From positions 558,001-622,000 of the forward strand of contig NZ_JAIUGV010000001.1 in NCBI RefSeq assembly GCF_020164745.1: DNA of 64,000 bases. Reading direction: 5' to 3'. Position numbers and translations under genes: made by a program. The stretch is from Mesorhizobium sp. ES1-4 (GTDB lineage Bacteria; Pseudomonadota; Alphaproteobacteria; Rhizobiales; Rhizobiaceae). This document shows, one piece after another, positions 22,033-30,677 of the stretch. The notes under the pieces were generated by a model. The model ran no database searches. It was not told the origin of the DNA and saw only the letters and a program-made list of their open reading frames with translations. Numbering within the stretch: position 1 is the stretch's first letter; the number at the start of each line of letters is the position of its first letter.

Positions 22033-22998
22033 TCAGAACTTGAAGTTCGACATTTTGAACATGATCAGGTTGCCCAGCATCAGCCAGGTAACCGAGCCGC
22101 CGATCATGTACCATGTCTTTGGCACACCCCAGACATCGCTGTAGTATCCCGGCATCATGGCCATGATGGCAGTGAACAGCAGCGCCGGCACGGCCGTCAA
22201 AATATAGGCCGACAGGCGGCCTTCCGTCGAAATGGCACGCACCTTGCGGCGCAGCTTGCCGCGTTCGCGGATCGTCGTCGACAACCCATCGAGGATTTCG
22301 CGCAGATTGCCGCCCGAACTGGTCTGGATGGAGACCGCCGTGACGAACAGCGGCAGATCCTCGTGGCCGACCCGGTCGAAAAGCGAATTCAGTGCCGAGA
22401 CCAGGTCGGAACCATAGGTGACTTCGTCGGCAATGACGCCGAATTCCGTGCCGATCGGATCGGGCATCTCGCGCGACACCATGGCAATGGCCACCGGCAC
22501 CGGATGACCGGCCTTCAGGCCTCGCGTGATCAGCTCCAGCGCCTCCGGCAGCTGCATGCCGAAACGCTTCAGGCGGCGCTTGCGCATGAAACGCATCGCC
22601 ATGACCGGCAGCAACGGCACCAGCACGACGAGCAGGATGAGCCCCATCAGCAGCGGCAGCCCGTACCAGATGGCCACCAGGGCAACGGCCATCGCAACAC
22701 CGCAGGTGATCATCAGGAATTTCGGGAGCGGCATGACCATGCCCGACTGCGTGCGCAAGGCACGGAACCGGTCGGGCGAGAACAGCGACGTTCCCGCGTC
22801 GAGACCGCGCTCCTTGCGCAGTTGGATCAGCACCTGTTCCTGGCTGATCTTGTTTTCCTGAAGTTTCATGCGCCGGTTGATGGCGGTGCGCTTGTCGCTG
22901 CGGCCGGCATAGAGCAGGTAGGCCGCCTCGGCGACCATGATGCCGGTCAGTGCGGCCCCCGCATAGACGACATAGATCGCGCTGAATCCGTCGAACAC
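22033..22998 (-). CDS. tadB: Tad pilus inner-membrane platform protein TadB (321 aa)
   Basis: Partner platform protein to TadC. It has an N-terminal membrane helix ('FSAIYVVYAGAALTGIMVAEAAYLLYAG'), two central helices with the unusual hydrophobic run 'MGLILLVVLVPLLPVMAM', and a C-terminal hydrophobic end. The F domain carries 'LPEALELITRGLKAGHPVPVAI' and 'LREILDGLSTTIRERGKLRR'. It is separated from cpaF by five bases and from tadC by one base. Length is standard. Confidence 0.93.
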   Translation of the reverse strand: MFDGFSAIYVVYAGAALTGIMVAEAAYLLYAGRSDKRTAINRRMKLQENKISQEQVLIQLRKERGLDAGTSLFSPDRFRALRTQSGMVMPLPKFLMITCGVAMAVALVAIWYGLPLLMGLILLVVLVPLLPVMAMRFMRKRRLKRFGMQLPEALELITRGLKAGHPVPVAIAMVSREMPDPIGTEFGVIADEVTYGSDLVSALNSLFDRVGHEDLPLFVTAVSIQTSSGGNLREILDGLSTTIRERGKLRRKVRAISTEGRLSAYILTAVPALLFTAIMAMMPGYYSDVWGVPKTWYMIGGSVTWLMLGNLIMFKMSNFKF

Positions 22999-23003
22999 CC
23001 CGC

Positions 23004-24425
23004 CTACTCCTGCGGCCGGCCGGGTTCGAAATAGCGCCCCGGAAAGTCGATGCCCATGGCGCGCAGATCCTCGAGGAAGCGCGGCCGAATGCCGGTTGCC
23101 TCGAAATAGCCGAGGATGCTGCCGTCGGCCTCCATGCCGGTGCGCACGAAACGGAAGATTTCCTGCATCTGGATGACATCGCCTTCCATGCCGGTCACCT
23201 CGGCGACGCTCGTCACCTTGCGCTTGCCGTCGGAAAGCCGGGTCAATTGCACGATGATATCGATGGCACTGGCGATCTGGCTGCGGATCGACTGCACCGT
23301 CATCGGCATGCCGGTCATGCCCAGCATCTGCTCGAGGCGTGAAATGGCATCGCGCGGCGTATTGGCATGGATGGTCGCCATCGACCCCTCATGGCCGGTA
23401 TTCATGGCCTGCAGCATGTCGAACGCCTCCTCGCCGCGGCATTCGCCGAGGATGACGCGGTCGGGACGCATGCGCAGCGCGTTCTTGACCAGGTCGCGCT
23501 GTTTGAGCTCGCCATGGCCTTCGATGTTGGCGGGGCGCGTCTCCATGCGCGCGACATGCGGCTGCTGCAATTGAAGCTCGGCCGCGTCCTCGATGGTGAT
23601 CAGCCGCTCGTCTTCGGGAATGAAGGCCGACAGCGCGTTGAGCATCGTTGTCTTGCCGGTGCCGGTGCCGCCCGAAATGATCGTCGTCTTGCGGGCATGG
23701 ACCGCCGCCGCCAGCACTTCGGCCATGTTCTGGGTGATGGCGCCGAACTCGACCAGCCTGTGCAGGCCAAGCTTGTTCTTGGAGAATTTGCGGATCGACA
23801 CCAGCGGACCGTCGACGGCCACTGGGCGAATGGCTGCGTTGAAGCGCGAGCCGTCCAGCATGCGGGCGTCGACCATCGGCTGTGATTCATCGACACGGCG
23901 GCCAACCGCGGCCACTATCTTGTTGACGATTCTAAGCAGATGCGCCTCGTCCTTGAACGGAACATGGACCTGCTGCAGCTTGCCCTTCTTTTCGACGAAG
24001 CAGTTCTGGTGGCCGTTGATCAGGATGTCGTTGATGTCAGGATCCTTGAGCAGCGGCTCGAGCGGGCCGAGGCCGACCATCTCGTCGACGATATCGTCGA
24101 CCAGCGCGTCGAGTTCGGCGGTGTTGATCGCCATCCGCTCCTGGCGGGTCTTCTCCGAGACGAAATCATGCACCTGCCGGCGCATCTCGTCCTTGGGCAA
24201 GCGCTCCAGCGCGACGAGGTTGATTTCCTCGAGCAGCATCCGGTGGATGCGCACGCGGGCATCGAGCACCTTGTTGGCGTTCTTTGCCGGTGCGGCGTCC
24301 GGTTTCGCCGGCAAGGCCTTTCGGCTGGTCGGGATGACGACGGCATGATGCGCGACCGGCGTTGATTCCGCCGGGCGCTGCGGACGCGCGTCGCGGTTCT
24401 GCAGGGTTGAGAAACGGCTGGTCAT
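23004..24425 (-). CDS. cpaF: Tad pilus assembly ATPase CpaF/TadA (473 aa)
   Basis: The cytoplasmic motor ATPase of the pilus. Walker A is '[16 protein letters not shown]', followed by the Asp box '[16 protein letters not shown]', Walker B-like '[23 protein letters not shown]' and the His box '[19 protein letters not shown]'. The N-terminal ~75 residues are a disordered basic leader, then the '[19 protein letters not shown]' helical region and '[22 protein letters not shown]' domain typical of TadA. Its start overlaps the end of cpaE by four bases. Confidence 0.97.
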   Translation of the reverse strand: MTSRFSTLQNRDARPQRPAESTPVAHHAVVIPTSRKALPAKPDAAPAKNANKVLDARVRIHRMLLEEINLVALERLPKDEMRRQVHDFVSEKTRQERMAINTAELDALVDDIVDEMVGLGPLEPLLKDPDINDILINGHQNCFVEKKGKLQQVHVPFKDEAHLLRIVNKIVAAVGRRVDESQPMVDARMLDGSRFNAAIRPVAVDGPLVSIRKFSKNKLGLHRLVEFGAITQNMAEVLAAAVHARKTTIISGGTGTGKTTMLNALSAFIPEDERLITIEDAAELQLQQPHVARMETRPANIEGHGELKQRDLVKNALRMRPDRVILGECRGEEAFDMLQAMNTGHEGSMATIHANTPRDAISRLEQMLGMTGMPMTVQSIRSQIASAIDIIVQLTRLSDGKRKVTSVAEVTGMEGDVIQMQEIFRFVRTGMEADGSILGYFEATGIRPRFLEDLRAMGIDFPGRYFEPGRPQE

Positions 24426-25630
24426 CCTGCCTTCCTCTTCAAGAGGCCTCTGCCGAGGCCGAACAACGATTTCGACTTGCTCGCGGTCGCCACGGCCTCT
24501 TCCGGAAGGATGATCTTCTTCAGGTCGTTGACGACATTGGCGTTGGCGTCGATCTCATGCAACGGCACGCCGCGATCGACCGCCTCGCGCACCAGCCGGT
24601 AGTTGTTGGCGATGCCGCCGACAAAATGCTCGCCAAGGATTTCCTGGACGTCCGCCTGCTTGATGCCGTTGTCGAACATTTTCTGCTCGAAACGGTTGAC
24701 GATCACGTTCGGCTTCACTTCCTTGCCAGCGGTCTCGTAGACGGCTTGGATCAGACGCTGGGTATGGCGCAGGCACGGTACCGTCATTTCGGCAACGATG
24801 TAGAGCTTGTTGGAGCCGAGCAGCACCGTTTCCGTCCATGGAAACCAGGTGCGCGGCATGTCGATGACGACATTGTCGAAATAGGCCGAAACGAGGTCCA
24901 GCATTCGCACCACGACATCGGTCTTGAACGAACGCATTTCGGCCGGATGGGTTGGTGCCGCCAGCACGCAAAGTCCGCTGGCGTGCTTGGACAGCATCAC
25001 GTCGAGAAGTTGCCGGTCGAGGCGCTCGGGCTGGTTCTCGATTTCGGTGATGTCGAAACGCGGCTCCAGATCGAGATATTCGGCGCAGGCGCCTTGCTGG
25101 AAATTGAGGTCGACCACGCAGGTCGAGGCGCCGCGCGTCACCGAATGGTGCAGCTGGAACGCGGTCTGCAGCGCCAGCGTCGTGGTGCCGACCCCGCCGG
25201 CGGCGGGCATAAAGGTATAGATCTGCGACTCGGTGTTTTCCTCGCGCCCGGGCCCCTGCAACGCTCGCACGACGGACCGCACGAGGTCGGCGGTGCTGAT
25301 CGGCTTGACCAGGAAGTCAGCGACCTTGAGCTGCACCAGGATGCGCACGGCGGCGGCATTGAACTCCTGGGTGACGACGACCACCGGTGCCTTGCCCTCC
25401 AGCCGGCGCATGACGCGCTGCAGCGATTCGATTTCTTCCAGTTTCGCCGCATCCATATCGACGATGACGACGCCGAATTCGGCCTCCTGGACCTCGCCGC
25501 GCAGCTCCGTGACGTTCTTCTCCACCGTCAAGAGCTGGATGATCTCGGAGGCGGCAAAGGCCGTCTTCGTGTCCTGCGCGAAGGTCCGGTCTGTCGATAC
25601 GAGCAGGATCTTCTTGGTGCTGTTTGCCAT
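24422..25630 (-). CDS. cpaE: Pilus assembly protein CpaE/TadZ, atypical MinD/ParA-like ATPase (402 aa)
   Basis: The N-terminal ~120 residues form a receiver-like domain ('KILLVSTDRTFAQDTKTAF', 'FGVVIVDMDAAKLEEI', 'PVVVVTQEF', 'VADFLVKPISTADLVRSV'), followed by a deviant Walker A in a P-loop fold: 'PAAGGVGTTTLALQTAF', where the usual signature lysine and the catalytic lysine of GKT are replaced. CpaE/TadZ positions the pilus apparatus at a cell pole. 'DMPRTWFPWTETVLLGS' is the Walker B-like region. It begins 33 bases after the small lipoprotein gene and overlaps cpaF. Confidence 0.93.
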   Translation of the reverse strand: MANSTKKILLVSTDRTFAQDTKTAFAASEIIQLLTVEKNVTELRGEVQEAEFGVVIVDMDAAKLEEIESLQRVMRRLEGKAPVVVVTQEFNAAAVRILVQLKVADFLVKPISTADLVRSVVRALQGPGREENTESQIYTFMPAAGGVGTTTLALQTAFQLHHSVTRGASTCVVDLNFQQGACAEYLDLEPRFDITEIENQPERLDRQLLDVMLSKHASGLCVLAAPTHPAEMRSFKTDVVVRMLDLVSAYFDNVVIDMPRTWFPWTETVLLGSNKLYIVAEMTVPCLRHTQRLIQAVYETAGKEVKPNVIVNRFEQKMFDNGIKQADVQEILGEHFVGGIANNYRLVREAVDRGVPLHEIDANANVVNDLKKIILPEEAVATASKSKSLFGLGRGLLKRKAG

Positions 25631-25663
25631 TCTCGCCGCCTGTGAAATCGATCGCCGTCTGGA

Positions 25664-25933
25664 TCAGTTGTCGGTGGTCGTTTGCGCCGCCTTGGCACTT
25701 GCCGCCTGGTCGGGCGTGATGGGTCCGCCGCCGCCACGCTTGGCGGGCACGAGAAGCCTCGTGTTCTGGACGCCGTACTTCCAAGGGTCGACCATCTGCA
25801 TGACGGTGTTGGCGGCCTGCGCCTCACCGGCGGCTGTCGACACGCCTTCGCTGCGCACATAGTCGTCGCTGGTGCAGCCGCTCGCCAAACCGGCCAGAAG
25901 CAGGGCGATGCTCGAATTCAGGACCAGACGCAT
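25664..25933 (-). CDS. Small lipoprotein in the cpaD position (89 aa)
   Basis: The gene occupies the slot of cpaD between cpaC and cpaE but is only 89 residues, far shorter than usual CpaD (over 200 residues). It has a lipoprotein signal with lipobox ASGC near residue 20 and then a short, Ala/Gln/Thr-rich polar tail including 'ANTVMQMVDPWKYGV' and 'LLVPAKRGGGG'. The start ATG 25933 lies four bases downstream of the cpaC stop. It may be a truncated or analogous partner of the secretin; the sequence does not prove CpaD homology. Confidence 0.75.
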   Translation of the reverse strand: MRLVLNSSIALLLAGLASGCTSDDYVRSEGVSTAAGEAQAANTVMQMVDPWKYGVQNTRLLVPAKRGGGGPITPDQAASAKAAQTTTDN

Positions 25934-25937
25934 GGCT

Positions 25938-27380
25938 TCAGTCCTTCGGCAGGTCGAGGAAATGGCCGACTTTGGTGACGGAAGCGCCGCGCGTGGCGCT
26001 GCCGTCAGCCAGTGCCAGCGCACGGTTGGTGTCCGACGACTTCACCTCCTCGGTATTGTTGAGGAAATAGTCGACATTGCTGGCGGGCTGCGTGCCATCG
26101 GTCGGCTCAGCCATTTTCTTCGACGGATCGACCGGCTTGACCAGATAGGGCGTGACGATGATGACCAGGTCGGTCTCGCGCCGCTGGTATGACTTCGACG
26201 AGAACAGCGCTCCAAGCACCGGCATCTTGCCAAGGCCAGGAATGCGTGACGTGGTGATGTCGTTCTGGGACTGCAAAAGACCGGCGATCATGAAGCTCTG
26301 GCCGTTCTTCAGGTCGACCGAGGTCCTGGCACGGCGCACGATGAAGCCGGGCACCGAAATGCTGCCGATATTGTAGGAGGCCGACGCATCGATCGAGGAG
26401 ACTTCCGGCGCGATGTCGAGGCTGACCAGCCCGTCCTTTAGCACGGTCGGCTTGAAGTCCAGGCTGACGCCGTATTTCTTGTAACTGACGGAGATCTTGC
26501 CATTGTCTTCGGACACCGGGATCGGGAACTCGCCACCGGCGAGAAAGCTGGCCGTTTCGCCGGAACGGGCGATCAGGTTCGGTTCGGCCAGCCTTCGGGC
26601 AAGGCCGCGCTCCTCCAGCGCCTTGATCGCGATGTCGATCGAGACGCCATTGGACAGCAGCCGGCCAATGATCTCGCCGGTCCCCGCCGCCGGCACCGAG
26701 CCCGGATCGAGAGAGACATCGCGACCGCCGAAGCCGTAGGCGAAATTGGCGCTGTATTTCGCGCCCAGGTCCTGCCCGGCCTGGCGGTTGATCTCGACGA
26801 AACGGACATTGAGCTGCACCTGCTGCGACGAGGAGATATTGACCGAATTGATCACCTCCTCATTGCCGGAGAAGCGGGTGGCGATCTTGTTTGCCTTTTC
26901 GGCGGCGACCGCGTCATCCGCCTCGCCCGACAGCACGACGCGGCCATTGGCGGAGCCGACCTTGATCTTGGCGTCCGGCACGCTGGCACGGATGGTGCTC
27001 GCCAACTGGTCGGTGTCGAGCGTCACTTCGATATCGACGGTGCCGACAAGCCGCTTTTTCTCGTCGAACAGCGCAATGCCGGTGGTGCCGAGATTGTTGC
27101 CCAGCACATAGAAGGACTTGTCGGTCAGCGGGTTCACGTTGGCGATCTCCGGATCGCCGATGACGATCTGGTAGAAGGCAGCGCTCGTTATGATCGTCTT
27201 GGGCTTGCCCTTGGCGACCTTGATCGACGCATTCTTGGTTGACGAGACATAGACGATATCGTTGTCCGCCTTGGCCGCGCCGGCGAAGGCGAGCATGCCG
27301 CTCGCGGCGAGTGACACCGCCAGCGCCAGGGCGCGCACGAAACGCAACCGATCCGTTATTCGATATTGGGTCTGCATCAT
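25938..27380 (-). CDS. cpaC: Tad pilus outer-membrane secretin CpaC/RcpA (480 aa)
   Basis: The channel through which the pilus crosses the outer membrane. A signal peptide ends near 'AGAAKA-DN'. The N-terminal pilus-formation domain includes 'SIKVAKGKPKTIITSAAFYQIVIGDPEIANV', read here as the 'IVIGDPEIANV' block; a BON-like domain ('TIRASVPDAKIKVGSANGRVVLSGEADD') follows, and the secretin core has 'ARSGETASFLAGGEFPIPV' and 'GLLQSQNDITTSRIPGLGKMPVLGALF'. The start is placed at ATG 27380, preceded by a GGGACGGG stretch; the frame can extend eight codons further. Confidence 0.95.
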   Translation of the reverse strand: MMQTQYRITDRLRFVRALALAVSLAASGMLAFAGAAKADNDIVYVSSTKNASIKVAKGKPKTIITSAAFYQIVIGDPEIANVNPLTDKSFYVLGNNLGTTGIALFDEKKRLVGTVDIEVTLDTDQLASTIRASVPDAKIKVGSANGRVVLSGEADDAVAAEKANKIATRFSGNEEVINSVNISSSQQVQLNVRFVEINRQAGQDLGAKYSANFAYGFGGRDVSLDPGSVPAAGTGEIIGRLLSNGVSIDIAIKALEERGLARRLAEPNLIARSGETASFLAGGEFPIPVSEDNGKISVSYKKYGVSLDFKPTVLKDGLVSLDIAPEVSSIDASASYNIGSISVPGFIVRRARTSVDLKNGQSFMIAGLLQSQNDITTSRIPGLGKMPVLGALFSSKSYQRRETDLVIIVTPYLVKPVDPSKKMAEPTDGTQPASNVDYFLNNTEEVKSSDTNRALALADGSATRGASVTKVGHFLDLPKD

Positions 27381-27410
27381 GATCCCGTCCCGTCCGGTCC
27401 CCACCGGTCT

Positions 27411-28337
27411 TTAATTCTGGTCCCGCGTCGGGACCTTGTATTCCTCGGCCTGCGTGCCGCGCGTCACGATGACCGTTTTGAATTTCGGCTTCTCCGGTTC
27501 CCTGGCGACGGCATCGAACAAGGAGCCGGCCGTGGCCTGGGCCTTGGAAGCCACGGATCCGCCAAACGAAGAGATGGTAGTGACGCCATTCTTGCCGTCG
27601 CCGCCTTCGCTGGCCGAGCGCAGCGACAGCGACAATGTCCCGACGGTGCGGGCAAGCGCCACTTTCTGCGCGCCGTCGCTCGTCACCTCGATGGTCACGG
27701 AATTAGCCACCTGCGGCGTCGTCTGGCGCTCGTCGGCGCCTTGCCCGACGCTGAGCACCTTGGCGTCGGCTACGACGATCTCCGAAGTGATGGTCGAACC
27801 GGCCGCGCCTTGGGCGTTCTTGGCGACTTCCTGGATTGCGCCTGCATCGCGGGTTAGCACGACATCGACCCGGTCGCCCGGCGTGACGAAGCCACCGACG
27901 CCGGCGATCTCGTCGGTGCGAATGGTGACCGCCCGCATTCCGGGCGTCAGCATGTTGGACAGCGTCGCGCGGCCATTCGGTCCCGACAGCTTGGTGAGCA
28001 GCACCGGCTCGTTGATCTCGATCGGCGACAGCACGACCCGGCTGCCTTCGCCGAGCAATCCATCGATGGTGGCAAAGGCCCCGTGCGGAAGGGAATCCTG
28101 CGGCCACGGGATTTCGCTGAGCTTGGCGCGATCGAGTTCCATGCCGTAACGCAACGGCGCGTTCGCCACCACGATCGTCTTGAATTCGATCCTGGGCGCG
28201 GCCGGAGCTGCGATCGAGGCCGTTTTCTCCTGGGCATCGGCCCTGGCCTGGCTCTTCACCCAGAAATCCGCGGCAAAGATCGAGATCGCGCCGAAAACGG
28301 CGGCGATGCCGATCATCGTTATGGCCTTACCCCTCAC
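27411..28337 (-). CDS. cpaB: Tad pilus periplasmic assembly protein CpaB/RcpC (308 aa)
   Basis: A single N-terminal membrane anchor (residues ~8-28) is followed by an SAF-like domain ('IVVANAPLRYGMELDRAKLSEIPWP') and the RcpC/CpaB domain with 'MRAVTIRTDEIAGVGGFVTPGDRVDVVLTR'. CpaB supports secretin assembly and may bind peptidoglycan. It is the first gene of the minus-strand pilus operon; the 229 bases before it are shared with divergent parE and must hold both promoters. Confidence 0.94.
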   Translation of the reverse strand: MRGKAITMIGIAAVFGAISIFAADFWVKSQARADAQEKTASIAAPAAPRIEFKTIVVANAPLRYGMELDRAKLSEIPWPQDSLPHGAFATIDGLLGEGSRVVLSPIEINEPVLLTKLSGPNGRATLSNMLTPGMRAVTIRTDEIAGVGGFVTPGDRVDVVLTRDAGAIQEVAKNAQGAAGSTITSEIVVADAKVLSVGQGADERQTTPQVANSVTIEVTSDGAQKVALARTVGTLSLSLRSASEGGDGKNGVTTISSFGGSVASKAQATAGSLFDAVAREPEKPKFKTVIVTRGTQAEEYKVPTRDQN

Positions 28338-28566
28338 ACCGAAACCCCTGACGCCCGTCGTTTTTTGTTATGTTGGGCTCACGCTAGTCCGCATTGGTAA
28401 AGAATCGGGAATCTTGTGCGGTGGTATTCGACCTATTTCCACCCGCTTGGTTATCGAATGGTTTTAGGGTAAGAGGGGTTTAAATCCCCGAACGTAACAG
28501 GAACCTCCGTCGCTTGGCGCCGTAAAGCGTGGCAGTATCGACGGGTGATTCGCAGCACCGGACCCT

Positions 28567-30633
28567 ATGGCTGGCATGGACGACAACAACGATCTCTTCG
28601 GCAATCTGGAGAAACAGCCGCAACCGGTTCGCACGCCGGCGCGCCCGGCGGATCCATTGGTGCAAGCGGCGGCCAGGCGCCCGGCCGCAACCAAGGACGG
28701 CAGCGAGGGTTACAGCGCCGCCGACATCGAGGTGCTCGAAGGCCTGGAGCCGGTGCGCCGCCGGCCGGGCATGTACATTGGCGGCACCGACGACAAGGCG
28801 ATGCACCACCTGTTTGCCGAGGTCATCGACAATTCGATGGACGAAGCGGTTGCCGGCCACGCCACCTTCATCGATGTCGAGCTTTCGGCCGACGGCTATC
28901 TCACCGTCACCGACAATGGCCGCGGCATCCCGGTCGATCCGCATCCGAAATTCAAGAAGCCGGCGCTCGAAGTGATCATGACGACGCTGCATTCGGGCGG
29001 CAAGTTCGACAGCAAGGTCTATGAAACGTCCGGCGGCCTGCATGGCGTCGGCGTTTCCGTCGTCAACGCGCTGTCGGACCATCTCGAGGTCGAGGTCGCA
29101 CGCGGCCGTCAGCTCTACCGCCAGCGCTTTTCGCGCGGCATTCCGGTGAGCGGCCTGGAGCATCTCGGTGAAGTGCACAACCGCCGCGGCACCAGGATCC
29201 GTTTCCATCCCGACGAGCAGATCTTCGGCAAGGGCGCGGCGTTCGAACCGGCACGGCTCTACCGCATGACGCGTTCGAAAGCCTATTTGTTCGGCGGCGT
29301 CGAGATCCGCTGGACCTGCGATCCCTCGTTGATCAAGGAAAAGGATCAGACGCCGGCCAAGGCGGAATTCCATTTCCCCGGCGGTCTGAAGGATTATCTG
29401 AAAGCATCGCTGGGCGACGAGTTCCAAGTGACGCGGGAAATCTTCGCCGGCAAGAGCGACAGGCAAGGCGGCCATGGCTCGCTCGAATGGGCGGTGACCT
29501 GGTTCGGTGGCGACGGCTTCATCAATTCTTATTGCAACACCATCCCGACCGGCGAAGGCGGCACCCACGAAGCAGGCTTCCGCAACGTGCTGACGCGCGG
29601 TCTGCGCGCCTATGCCGACCTCGTCGGCAACAAACGCGCGTCGATCGTCACTTCGGAAGACGTCATGATCTCGGCCGCCGGCATGCTGTCGGTGTTCATC
29701 CGCGAGCCGGAATTCGTCGGCCAGACCAAGGACAGGCTGGCGACGATCGAAGCGATACGCATCGTCGAGACCGCGATCCGCGACCCGTTCGACCATTGGC
29801 TGGCCGACAATCCGCAGGAAGCCTCCAAGCTGCTCGACTGGGTGATCGCGCGCGCCGATGAGCGGGTGCGCCGCCGCCAGGAAAAAGAGGTCTCGCGTAA
29901 GAGCGCCGTGCGCAAGCTGCGCTTGCCGGGCAAGCTCGCCGACTGCACGCAGAACGCGGCGGCAGGTGCCGAACTCTTCATCGTCGAAGGCGATTCCGCC
30001 GGCGGCTCGGCCAAGCAGGCACGCAACCGTGCCAGCCAGGCCGTCCTGCCGCTGCGCGGAAAAATCCTCAACGTCGCCAGCGCCGGCAACGACAAGCTGG
30101 CCGCCAACCAGCAGATATCGGACCTGATCCAGGCGCTTGGCTGCGGCACGCGGTCGAAGTACCGCGACGAGGATCTGCGCTACGACCGCGTCATCATCAT
30201 GACCGACGCCGACGTCGACGGCGCCCACATCGCCTCGCTGCTTATTACCTTTTTCTACCAGGAGATGCCGGCGCTGGTACGCGGCGGTCATCTCTATTTG
30301 GCGGTGCCGCCGCTCTACTCGATCAGGCAAGGCGGCAAGGTCGCCTATGCCCGCGACGACGCGCACAAGGACGAACTTCTGCGCACCGAATTCACCGGGC
30401 GCGGCAAGGTCGAGCTCGGCCGCTTCAAGGGCCTGGGCGAAATGATGGCCTCGCAGCTCAAGGAGACCACCATGGACCCGAGGAAGCGCACGCTGCTGCG
30501 GGTCGATGTGATCGACGCCGAGGCAGCGACCAAGGATGCGGTCGACGCGCTGATGGGCACCAAGCCCGAGGCCCGCTTCCGCTTCATCCAGGAACGCGCC
30601 GAATTCGCCGAGACGGAAGTGCTGGATATCTAG
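28567..30633 (+). CDS. parE: DNA topoisomerase IV subunit B (688 aa)
   Basis: ParE supplies ATP hydrolysis for chromosome decatenation. The GHKL ATPase motifs are 'LFAEVIDNSMDEA' (Bergerat Asn), 'DNGRGIPVDPHPKFKK' and 'HSGGKFDSKVYETSGGLHGVG'. The TOPRIM domain shows 'ELFIVEGDSAGGSAKQARNR' and 'IIIMTDADVDGAHI'. The short length after TOPRIM and 'GLGEMMASQLKETTMDP' point to ParE and not GyrB. ATG 28567 and ATG 28576 are both possible starts. The gene is divergent from the pilus operon. Confidence 0.96.
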   Translation: MAGMDDNNDLFGNLEKQPQPVRTPARPADPLVQAAARRPAATKDGSEGYSAADIEVLEGLEPVRRRPGMYIGGTDDKAMHHLFAEVIDNSMDEAVAGHATFIDVELSADGYLTVTDNGRGIPVDPHPKFKKPALEVIMTTLHSGGKFDSKVYETSGGLHGVGVSVVNALSDHLEVEVARGRQLYRQRFSRGIPVSGLEHLGEVHNRRGTRIRFHPDEQIFGKGAAFEPARLYRMTRSKAYLFGGVEIRWTCDPSLIKEKDQTPAKAEFHFPGGLKDYLKASLGDEFQVTREIFAGKSDRQGGHGSLEWAVTWFGGDGFINSYCNTIPTGEGGTHEAGFRNVLTRGLRAYADLVGNKRASIVTSEDVMISAAGMLSVFIREPEFVGQTKDRLATIEAIRIVETAIRDPFDHWLADNPQEASKLLDWVIARADERVRRRQEKEVSRKSAVRKLRLPGKLADCTQNAAAGAELFIVEGDSAGGSAKQARNRASQAVLPLRGKILNVASAGNDKLAANQQISDLIQALGCGTRSKYRDEDLRYDRVIIMTDADVDGAHIASLLITFFYQEMPALVRGGHLYLAVPPLYSIRQGGKVAYARDDAHKDELLRTEFTGRGKVELGRFKGLGEMMASQLKETTMDPRKRTLLRVDVIDAEAATKDAVDALMGTKPEARFRFIQERAEFAETEVLDI

Positions 30634-30677
30634 CCGCTGGGGCGTTTAGCTTGCGTTCCTGACATGGAGACCAGCAT

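Noticed and set aside
24422..25630. cpaE as a chromosome or plasmid ParA gene
   Set aside because: The P-loop is degenerate, a receiver-like domain precedes it and the genes on both sides are pilus genes.
28480..30366. 628-codon minus-strand frame across parE
   Set aside because: Antisense shadow; parE carries all GHKL and TOPRIM motifs.
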